Positions 1-4,768 of a DNA stretch of 5,922 nucleotides are shown here, piece after piece. The notes under the pieces are model-generated. The model was not told the DNA's origin and searched no databases. It saw only the letters and a program-made list of their open reading frames with translations. The position numbers and the translations under genes were made by a program. The first letter of the stretch is position 1; each line of letters opens with the position of its first letter. The DNA is taken from positions 1-5,922 of the forward strand of contig JAPLCY010000169.1 of assembly GCA_026391995.1 (NCBI GenBank), given 5' to 3'. The DNA comes from Candidatus Auribacterota bacterium (GTDB lineage Bacteria > Auribacterota > Tritonobacteria > UBA1439).

Positions 1-499
1 GAAGCACAACTTCTGGAAAAAGGCCGACTGCATCCTTGTCTCGATGGGGGGCGTGCCGACGCGCGCATGCCGCCGCTTCATCCGCCGCCTCGCCGACGAG
101 AAGAAGATACCCGTCTACGCCTTCGTGGACGGCGACCCGTACGGGATGACCAACATCTACCGCACGCTCAAGGTCGGCTCGGGAAACGCGGCGCACCTCA
201 ACCAGTTTTTCTGCGTGCCGCAGGCCCGCTACCTGGGGGTGACGCCGCAGGACATCATCGACTACAAGCTCATGGACGCCACGCATCCCCTGAAGGACGT
301 GGACATCAAGCGTGCGAAGGACGCCCTCGCCAACGACCCGTTCATCAGGCACGAGTTGGCGTGGCAGCACGCGATCGAGCAGATGCTCGATATGGGGGTG
401 AGGGTGGAACAGCAGGCGTTCGCCAAGCACGACCTCAACTACGTCATCGACGTCTACCTGCCGAAAAAACTGAAGAACCCCGAGAGGTTCCTGCCGTAG
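1..499 (+). CDS. top6A: DNA topoisomerase VI subunit A (Spo11-like), C-terminal part, 5' end outside window
   Basis: This is the catalytic A subunit of type IIB topoisomerase VI, which with the ATPase subunit B makes transient double-strand breaks to relax and decatenate DNA. The reading frame is open from base 2 to the TAG at 497-499, giving about 165 visible residues. They cover most of the TOPRIM domain: a GGVPTRACRRFIRRL segment, then VDGDPYG, whose two aspartates (codons at 128 and 134) are the metal-binding DxD of TOPRIM, then KVGSGNAAHLNQ and YLGVTPQDI, which are typical of Top6A/Spo11. The C-terminal helical part (IRHELAWQHAIEQML, ending in LKNPERFLP) has the usual family layout. The winged-helix domain with the active-site tyrosine lies upstream of the window. 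A top6B partner would be expected there but cannot be seen. The next gene converges on it. The family call is firm; why a bacterium carries it is unknown. Confidence 0.93.
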   Translation, partial: KHNFWKKADCILVSMGGVPTRACRRFIRRLADEKKIPVYAFVDGDPYGMTNIYRTLKVGSGNAAHLNQFFCVPQARYLGVTPQDIIDYKLMDATHPLKDVDIKRAKDALANDPFIRHELAWQHAIEQMLDMGVRVEQQAFAKHDLNYVIDVYLPKKLKNPERFLP

Positions 500-510
500 C
501 TTTGCCCTGG

Positions 511-546
511 CACGGAGCGCAACTCACTCCGTGTGGGTTGGTTTTA
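511..546 (+). terminator. Possible weak intrinsic terminator after top6A
   Basis: A 7-bp perfect stem, CACGGAG (511-517) with CTCCGTG (527-533), encloses a 9-nt loop and is followed by TGGGTTGGTTTTA. It lies 12 bases after the top6A stop and overlaps the last codons and stop of the convergent DHH gene. The T-tract is interrupted by Gs and starts about four bases after the stem, so termination would be weak. No T-tract follows on the minus strand. Confidence 0.35.
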
Positions 547-1570
547 TTCGCGACTGGCGCTTCCACTCACGGGCGATGACCGATTTCACCTTCTCGTAGA
601 CCCGCGGCAGGCTCCCCTCGACCATGGCGCCCGCGGCGTACCAGTGCCCGCCGCCGCCGAGGTCGCGCGCGATGCCGTTGACCCTGAAAAAGTTTTTCGC
701 GCGGAAACTTACCTTGACGCTCCCCTCCCCCTCCGGCAGCTGGCGGAACAGCACGGCAAGCTCGACGGTCTTGATCGACCGCACGACATTGAGCAGGTAA
801 TTCTCGCCCCGCTCGGGGTCCGCCCCGGAGTTCGCGTACATCCGGCTGGTAATCGCCATGTATGCCACGCGGCCGTGCTGGTCAAAGCGGAGCGAGTTCA
901 GCGCCTTCCCGAAGAGCTCTATCTCCGCGGCACTGTTGCCCTGGTAGATACTGTCGTACACCTCGTAGGGTACGGCGCCCGCCTCGAGAAGCTGTGCGAC
1001 AATCCGGTGTGAGGCGGCGTCCATTTTGGTATAGACGAAGCCCCCGCTGTCGGTGTAGAGGGCTGTATAGAGCGCGACGGCGATTCGCCTGTCGAGCCTG
1101 CAGCCGAGCGCCATGCCGAGCTGGTAGATCAGCTTCGCCGTGGCCACCGCCTTGTCGTCAACGATATTGATCCTGGCAAAGGATTCTTCAATATTGAACA
1201 CGTGGTGGTCGATGGTGATCGTCGGGCACGCGGCGGCCCGGGCGACCTCCCCGAGCGCCCCGATCCGCTGCCACGCGGTCGTGTCCACGATGAACCAGGC
1301 GTCGCACGATGCAAACACGCCGGCATGCCGATCGGGCCTGTAGGTCTCCACCACGCGATCGGGATCGATGAACGCCAGCCGCCGCTGCGGCTCGTCGCAG
1401 TTGATCGCCCATATGCGCTTGTGCAATTGCTTCAGAAAATAGTAGAGCGCCACCTGGGACCCGAGGGCGTCGCCGTCGGCGTGTTCATGCCCGGTGATGA
1501 CGAAGCGCGATCCGCTCCTGATCGTCGGGATGATCCTGTCCCACTGGGGGGGTATGGGTCGTGCATGCAT
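524..1570 (-). CDS. nrnA: DHH/DHHA1 family phosphoesterase, NrnA-like (oligoribonuclease / pAp phosphatase)
   Basis: The 348-residue product is close to the usual NrnA length (about 310-330). NrnA-type enzymes are cytoplasmic, Mn-dependent nucleases that degrade 2-5-nt RNA and often dephosphorylate 3',5'-pAp. The DHH domain motifs are present in order: GHEHADGDALGS (residues 27-38, metal-binding Asp32/Asp34), FIVDTT (93-98, Asp96), IDHHV (120-124, the namesake DHH) and YTDSGGF (172-178). The C-terminal DHHA1 substrate-binding domain carries GGGGHWYAAGA from residue 305, the family's GGGHxxAAG loop. No key residue is missing. The ATG at 1570 is the only plausible start, because it leaves about 20 residues before the first strand, as in relatives. 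No Shine-Dalgarno is visible; the promoter -10 lies only 15-20 bases upstream, so the mRNA may be nearly leaderless. Specificity within the DHH group (NrnA, NrnB or c-di-NMP-linked relatives) is inferred. Confidence 0.9.
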   Translation of the reverse strand: MHARPIPPQWDRIIPTIRSGSRFVITGHEHADGDALGSQVALYYFLKQLHKRIWAINCDEPQRRLAFIDPDRVVETYRPDRHAGVFASCDAWFIVDTTAWQRIGALGEVARAAACPTITIDHHVFNIEESFARINIVDDKAVATAKLIYQLGMALGCRLDRRIAVALYTALYTDSGGFVYTKMDAASHRIVAQLLEAGAVPYEVYDSIYQGNSAAEIELFGKALNSLRFDQHGRVAYMAITSRMYANSGADPERGENYLLNVVRSIKTVELAVLFRQLPEGEGSVKVSFRAKNFFRVNGIARDLGGGGHWYAAGAMVEGSLPRVYEKVKSVIAREWKRQSRIKPTHTE

Positions 1571-1579
1571 GGCAGAGCG

Positions 1580-1607
1580 TTGTTATTATAGCAAAGCCTG
1601 CTATGGT
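1580..1607 (+). promoter_or_regulatory. Possible divergent promoter for the glycosyltransferase gene
   Basis: TTGTTA (1580-1585, 4/6 to the -35 consensus) is spaced 16 bp from TATGGT (1602-1607, 4/6 to the -10 consensus), which is preceded by TGC as in an extended -10. Its -35 overlaps the -10 of the opposite promoter, so the two would compete. The transcript would read through the repeat at 1618 before reaching the gene at 1741. The matches are modest. Confidence 0.3.
1585..1593 (-). promoter_or_regulatory. Extended -10 promoter of the DHH phosphoesterase gene
   Basis: Read on the minus strand, the sequence is TGCTATAAT: a perfect TATAAT (1590-1585) preceded by the TG of an extended -10 element. 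No good TTGACA is present at 16-18 bp spacing, which is usual for extended -10 promoters. The predicted transcript start is near 1578, only about 8 bases before the ATG at 1570, so the 5' leader would be too short for an ordinary ribosome binding site. Confidence 0.6.
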
Positions 1608-1617
1608 AAGGGTTGCT

Positions 1618-1714
1618 GTAACTGCTCAGGAGCCGGAATTCAGGAGTCAGGAGCTAGGAGTTGGAATGAGGACGCCAGCGGCGATATTACTGCTCAGGAG
1701 TCAGAAGTAGCTAC
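1618..1714 (+). repeat. Truncated copy of the dispersed CAGGAGTCAGGAGCCAG repeat element
   Basis: Bases 1618-1688 match 3242-3312 at 66 of 71 positions without gaps, and all five differences are transitions. The copy opens with the same terminal sequence, GTAACTGCTCAGG. After the shared block it lacks the four-helix-bundle remnant and instead has a second start-like segment, TACTGCTCAGGAGTCAG (1688-1704), then GTAGCTAC (1707-1714), a poor match to the inverted right end of the other copy. Its 3' boundary and any target-site duplication are unclear (GGTTGCT before, GGTTTTT after). It occupies most of the spacer between the DHH gene and the glycosyltransferase, otherwise empty of genes. Confidence 0.75.
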
Positions 1715-1740
1715 GGTTTTTTTACGCAAAGGCTCGTGTT

Positions 1741-2445
1741 ATGGATAAGGCGACCCGTGATGCGCTCCTCCTCTCCCTGCTCGCCGGCTGCGTCCTCGTC
1801 ATAGCCGCCGCGGCCCGCAGCTTGGGCGGGATCGAGTTCCGCACCGCCCTCTTCGTGCGGGAGATCATCCAGAACGGCCCCTCGCTCATACCGCGCCTCG
1901 ACGGTGCCCCGTACTACGACTACCCCCCGCTCTATTTTCTGGCCGCCGCGGCAACAGGGGCCATCGCGGGCAGCACCAGGCCGATCGCGCTCGCCCTGCC
2001 CTCGATTATCGCCGCGATGGGCACGGTGTACATGGTCGCCCGCCTCGCCGCACGCGGGGGGCGCGTTCTCGGATGCCTCGCGGGGGCCGCGCTCCTAGCG
2101 ACGCCGATGTTTCTCGATCTCTCCTCGCAGGCGACCGTCGATGCCCTGCTTGTCTTTTTTATCACGCTCACGCTCACCAGCTACTATCGGTATCTCTCCG
2201 CGGGGGCCGCGGGCGCTCTCCTCGTGTCGCTCGCGGGGATCGCCGGCGGCGTCCTCACCAAGGGGCCGGTCGGCGGGACGATTCCTCTCGCGGTGCTCGC
2301 TGTTTTCCTTGTCCTCCGGCACTCGTTCCGCAGGCTTGCCGGGATGCTCCTGATCCTCGGGGCATTCATCATCATCCTCGGCGCAGTCCGCCCCGTGGTC
2401 CGTCTTCGCCTTTCTCACATTGGTAACGCCGATCGCAAAAGATAA
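1741..2445 (+). CDS. GT39/ArnT-like membrane glycosyltransferase, N-terminal fragment (gene disrupted)
   Basis: This is the N-terminal half of a polyprenyl-phosphate-sugar-dependent glycosyltransferase of the ArnT/PMT (GT39) superfamily, which transfers sugars to lipid or protein on the outer face of the inner membrane. TM1 spans about residues 8-26. The first periplasmic loop follows, with GIEFRTALFVREIIQNG and then PRLDGAPYYDYPPLYF, the counterpart of the family's DEARYAEIAREM...GEPYFDKPPLxYW. The usual Asp-Glu start of that loop reads Ile-Glu here. Further hydrophobic segments lie near 63-77, 82-101, 108-123, 133-148, 153-170, 180-193 and 200-215. LTKGPVG (172-178) is a strong family signature. 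From about residue 217 (nt 2390) the frame leaves the family sequence for RPVVRLRLSHIG and then stops. The matching continuation lies in frame 2. The ATG at 1741 has AAAGG 8 bases upstream. It is probably a pseudogene fragment. Confidence 0.72.
   Translation: MDKATRDALLLSLLAGCVLVIAAAARSLGGIEFRTALFVREIIQNGPSLIPRLDGAPYYDYPPLYFLAAAATGAIAGSTRPIALALPSIIAAMGTVYMVARLAARGGRVLGCLAGAALLATPMFLDLSSQATVDALLVFFITLTLTSYYRYLSAGAAGALLVSLAGIAGGVLTKGPVGGTIPLAVLAVFLVLRHSFRRLAGMLLILGAFIIILGAVRPVVRLRLSHIGNADRKR
2380..2422 (+). other. Deletion/frameshift junction in the glycosyltransferase gene
   Basis: Up to about 2389 frame 1 reads ...FIIILGAV, a membrane helix that in GT39 proteins normally leads into LPWY and a periplasmic loop. 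From about 2390 frame 2 reads APWSVFAFLTLVTPI, which resembles the LPWS helix normally found after that loop. Skipping one base joins them cleanly (LGAV-APWSVF). The intervening loop, typically several tens of residues, is absent from every frame. One deletion of a length not divisible by three, between the two Pro-Trp sites, would explain both the frame change and the missing loop. Confidence 0.55.
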
Positions 2446-3217
2446 CGAAGAACGCGTCCGGCTTATCTTATTTTCCAAAATATGGCTGGCGGCAACATTC
2501 ATACTCATGAGCTTGGCGAGCATCAAGCACACGCGCTATCTCCTTCCAGCAGCGCCGCCCGCAGCGATCCTTTGCGCGGCATTCTGGGACGGCTGGCTCG
2601 CGACACACCACTCCCGCGTCGTCCTGCGAGCGCTCTCCACTGCGCGGACATTTTGTATTGCCGTTCTTGTCGCGGCGGGAGTGTTTTCTCTCCTCGCCCC
2701 CCTCTGGCTTGCCGTCGCCTCACCCATCCTCATCTGGGCCATTCCCCTGGCGTGCGCATGCGCAATCGGCTTCTGCGCACCTGACCGGCTTGAGCGTTCA
2801 GGCAGCGTGTTCGGCCTGATCGCGGCTACCGTGGCGATCGGTTTTATCTGCTACACTCAATTCGCCACACCGTCCGTGAGCAGGAAGGAGGAGGCCCGAC
2901 CGTTCGTCGAGGCGGCGGAGCGGGAGGCGGGGGGAGGGACGATTGTCTTTTACGGCATCAACAAGGACGCCGACGGCCTGAAATTCCTCTACTGGCGGAA
3001 GGGCAAAAACCGGCTAATCTTCACTGAGACCCGGGACGCCCTCCTGAAGGCACTCGCCGCCAGTCCGGCGCCGCTCCTCATCACACCCAGGAAGGAGCTT
3101 GATTCGCTTGCCTCTTTCACGGGCAACCGACTGCAGTTCCTCTCGGAGGGCAGGCTCGGCAAGCGGCAGTGCGCGATCCTTAGGGATCCCGAAGGACTCC
3201 CGCGCGCTGCTAAGTAG
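2420..3217 (+). CDS. GT39/ArnT-like glycosyltransferase, C-terminal fragment (out of frame with N-terminal part)
   Basis: This open stretch carries the C-terminal half of the same glycosyltransferase. Its first possible start is TTG at 2420, but the frame is open and family-like from about 2390 (APWSVFAFLTLV), so this is not an independent gene start and no ribosome binding site is seen. Counting from the TTG, residues 20-33 plus SIKHTRYLLPAAPPAAIL (34-51) correspond to the SxxKxxxYLLPxxPxLAxL helix region of GT39 enzymes. Further membrane segments lie near 76-92, 93-117 and 129-146. A soluble C-terminal domain (about 155-265, with TIVFYGINKDADGLKFLYW) ends at a TAG (3215-3217). The combined coding stretch is about 490 residues, somewhat short for the family because of the lost loop. 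Sixteen bases after its stop lies the target-site repeat of the mobile element. It may be translated by chance, but a working enzyme is unlikely. Confidence 0.62.
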   Translation: MVTPIAKDNEERVRLILFSKIWLAATFILMSLASIKHTRYLLPAAPPAAILCAAFWDGWLATHHSRVVLRALSTARTFCIAVLVAAGVFSLLAPLWLAVASPILIWAIPLACACAIGFCAPDRLERSGSVFGLIAATVAIGFICYTQFATPSVSRKEEARPFVEAAEREAGGGTIVFYGINKDADGLKFLYWRKGKNRLIFTETRDALLKALAASPAPLLITPRKELDSLASFTGNRLQFLSEGRLGKRQCAILRDPEGLPRAAK

Positions 3218-3233
3218 GTGATGCGGATAGAAG

Positions 3234-3447
3234 TGTGGACCGTAACTGCTCAGGAGCCAGAATTCAGGAGTCAGGAGCCAGGAGTTAGAATGAGGACGCC
3301 GGCGGCGACATTTGAGGACTTGGGCTACGGCGATGTTTTCGAGTTAATGCAGTTACTCGAAGAGGTCAGTAAGCTACTGGAAGCTTATTCGCGATCCATT
3401 CTGGATTCTGGCTCCTGACTACCCTACCTGAGTAGTTACTGTGGACC
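3234..3447 (+). mobile_element. 198-bp MITE-like element (3242-3439) with TIRs, flanked by 8-bp direct repeats
   Basis: The element has terminal inverted repeats GTAACTGCTCAGG (3242-3254) and CCTGAGTAGTTAC (3427-3439), which match at 12 of 13 positions. A further inverted block lies inside them: GTCAGGAGCCAG at 3270-3281 and its exact complement CTGGCTCCTGAC at 3408-3419. Immediately outside both ends lies the perfect 8-bp direct repeat TGTGGACC (3234-3241 and 3440-3447), as expected of a target-site duplication. The element encodes no transposase and would be moved in trans, if at all. Its interior contains a shortened four-helix-bundle reading frame. A partial second copy is at 1618. The organism probably has full-length versions elsewhere; that is inference. 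Confidence 0.78.
3290..3418 (+). pseudogene. Remnant of a four-helix-bundle protein gene (23S rRNA intervening-sequence family)
   Basis: From the ATG at 3290 the frame reads TPAATFEDL and then LGYGDVFELMQLLEEVSKLLEAYSRSIL, ending at a TGA (3416-3418) inside the right inverted repeat. Intact members of the four-helix-bundle/intervening-sequence family are about 115-130 residues. They begin like TPAxTFxDLxVWQKA and end like DLGYLxxxxYxxLLxxxEEVSKMLxxLIRSL. Here the first strand-turn motif is joined directly to the last helix, so roughly 70-80 residues (helices 1-3) are gone. The join falls at Asp-Leu, which occurs at both ends of the missing part and suggests deletion through short homology. 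The frame stays open upstream to 3218, across the TIR, with EPEFRSQEPGVR being translated repeat. The resemblance comes from remembered family patterns, not a search. Confidence 0.55.
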
Positions 3448-3521
3448 TTTTCACTCCATATGTAGCGCACACGCATACATGCACCATCGGCAAATAATCA
3501 TGGCGACGAGGTATTCCGTCT

Positions 3522-3529
3522 GCTACAAT
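3522..3529 (+). promoter_or_regulatory. Extended -10 promoter upstream of adenosine deaminase
   Basis: TGCTACAAT (from T3521) is a 5/6 match to TATAAT at 3524-3529 with an extended -10 TG. It is nearly identical to the TGCTATAAT serving the DHH gene. The position 17 bp upstream holds only TGGCGA as a -35 (3/6). The predicted start near 3536 leaves a leader of about 125 nt before the ATG at 3662. The rest of 3440-3661 has no gene. Confidence 0.45.
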
Positions 3530-3550
3530 TCCTGAAACTGGGGGTTAAAA

Positions 3551-3608
3551 CAGTTTCTGGTTCCTGGTTTCTAGTGATTGGAAATACGACGCCGGCAACA
3601 GCGATTAC
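3551..3608 (+). repeat. Decayed repeat block upstream of adenosine deaminase
   Basis: A TTTCTGGTTCCTGGTTTCTAG stretch is followed by ATTGGAAATACGACGCCGGC. The latter loosely parallels GTTAGAATGAGGACGCCGGC at 3285-3304, with GACGCCGGC shared exactly. Conceptual translation gives NTTPATAITL and then a stop, reminiscent of the RTPAATFEDL start of the four-helix-bundle remnant. No inverted ends or direct repeats frame it, so it may be an old copy or chance. Confidence 0.3.
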
Positions 3609-3661
3609 GCTCTGACCTCTCCACTCCCGGGCATGTGACGCTATCCAGGGAACATGGATTA

Positions 3662-4768
3662 ATGAAGCCGACACCAGAGATCATCAGGAAACTCCCCAAG
3701 GTGCTCCTCCACGACCACCTCGACGGCGGCCTGCGCATCGAAACGATCATCGAACTCGCGAAGAAGGAGAAGTGCCCCCTCCCCTCCGACGATCCCGTGA
3801 AGCTCCTCGACTGGTTCCACCGCGGCGCCAACCAGGGCGACCTCAGGCTCTACCTCGAAACGTTCAAGGTAATCTACGCCATCCTCCAGACCGAGGAGGC
3901 GCTTGAACGCGTCGCGTACGAGTCGATGCTCGACCTCGGTGAGGACAACGTCGCCTATGTCGAGACGCGCTTCGCCCCGTTCTTCCACACCGGGAAGGGG
4001 CTCACACACGACCGGGTGATGGAGGCGGTCCTCCGGGGGCTGCGCATGGGGGAAAGGGAAACCGGGATCCGCTGGGGGGTCATCGTCTGCTCAATGCGCG
4101 GCACCGACTGGTCGATGCCGATGGCCGAGCTCGCGGTGAAATACCGCGACCAAGGGGCGGTCGCCTTCGATATCGCCGGAGACGAGGCAGGTTACCCGGC
4201 CAAGAAATACGTCGACGCCTTTCACTATTGCCAGCGCGAGAACTTCAACATCACCATCCACGCCGGCGAGGCGTTCGGGAAGGAATCGATCTGGCAGGCC
4301 ATCCAGTGGTGCGGGGCGCACCGGATCGGCCACGGGACGCGGCTGGTGGACGACTTCGTCATCGAGAATGGCAAGGTCACGGGGATGGGGACGCTCGCCC
4401 AGTATGTCCTCGACACACGCATTCCCCTGGAGTGCTGCCTGAGCAGCAACATTCACACCGCCGCCGCCGAGAGCCTCGCCGCGCACCCGTTCAAGCTCTT
4501 CTTCGAGAACAGGTTCCGCGTGACGCTTAACACCGACAACCGACTGATGAGCGACACCTCGATGAGCAAGGAACTCCAGATCGCCGCGCGGGAGTACGGG
4601 CTCTCCATCCGCGATATCGAGATCATCACGCTCAACGCTATGAAGAGCGCCTTCATCCATTACGACGAGCGCTGCGACATCATTTACAACATCCTCAAAC
4701 CCGCCTTCGCCAAATATCGCGATCCCGAAGAATATATAAAAAATCCCAAATCCCAAGTAAAACGGTGA
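3662..4768 (+). CDS. add: Adenosine deaminase
   Basis: The 368-residue product is a zinc-dependent amidohydrolase that converts adenosine (or deoxyadenosine) to inosine in purine salvage, in the cytoplasm. LPKVLLHDHLDGGLR (residues 11-25) supplies zinc ligands His17 and His19. HAGE (200-203) gives a zinc-ligand His and the catalytic Glu203. RIGHG (221-225) gives the catalytic-site histidine His224. CLSSN (259-263) and LNTDN (289-293) give the zinc-binding Asp292. Position 293 is Asn where mammalian and enterobacterial enzymes have a second Asp; NTDNRLMS is a variant I associate with actinobacterial-type enzymes. All catalytic residues are present. The ATG at 3662 is preferred: AGGGA lies 10 bases upstream and the conserved Leu-Pro-Lys region starts 10 residues in, whereas an in-frame TTG at 3578 would add 28 repeat-derived residues. 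The last codons (KNPKSQVKR) run through an AAATCCC tandem and into the 4761 palindrome. Confidence 0.94.
   Translation: MKPTPEIIRKLPKVLLHDHLDGGLRIETIIELAKKEKCPLPSDDPVKLLDWFHRGANQGDLRLYLETFKVIYAILQTEEALERVAYESMLDLGEDNVAYVETRFAPFFHTGKGLTHDRVMEAVLRGLRMGERETGIRWGVIVCSMRGTDWSMPMAELAVKYRDQGAVAFDIAGDEAGYPAKKYVDAFHYCQRENFNITIHAGEAFGKESIWQAIQWCGAHRIGHGTRLVDDFVIENGKVTGMGTLAQYVLDTRIPLECCLSSNIHTAAAESLAAHPFKLFFENRFRVTLNTDNRLMSDTSMSKELQIAAREYGLSIRDIEIITLNAMKSAFIHYDERCDIIYNILKPAFAKYRDPEEYIKNPKSQVKR
4741..4754 (+). repeat. Short AAATCCC tandem (two units) at the end of add
   Basis: Two exact AAATCCC units (4741-4747, 4748-4754) are followed by AAG. They encode the KNPKSQ tail of adenosine deaminase, beyond the conserved fold. 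Such AAATCCC runs are familiar as dispersed simple repeats in metagenome-derived genomes. They abut the palindrome at 4761, so repeat material seems to have accumulated at this gene end. Confidence 0.45.

Noticed and set aside
533..1012. Plus-strand open frame opposite the DHH phosphoesterase
   Set aside because: It is a shadow frame of a gene with all motifs intact and shows no domain or start signal of its own.
1618..1714. CRISPR-like array, because of repeated CAGGAG units
   Set aside because: The units are short and lack unique spacers of constant length; they belong to a dispersed repeat.
1715..1723. T-run (GGTTTTTTTA) as an intrinsic terminator before the glycosyltransferase
   Set aside because: Only the loopless palindrome GTAGCTAC precedes it; no stem-loop can form immediately upstream.
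2380..2422. Programmed ribosomal frameshift in the glycosyltransferase
   Set aside because: No slippery heptamer or downstream pseudoknot is evident, and the missing periplasmic loop is better explained by deletion.
3578..3661. N-terminal extension of adenosine deaminase from an in-frame TTG
   Set aside because: The extra 28 residues are arginine-rich translated repeat with no family match. The ATG at 3662 has AGGGA upstream and sits the right distance from the conserved LPKxxLHDHLDG motif.
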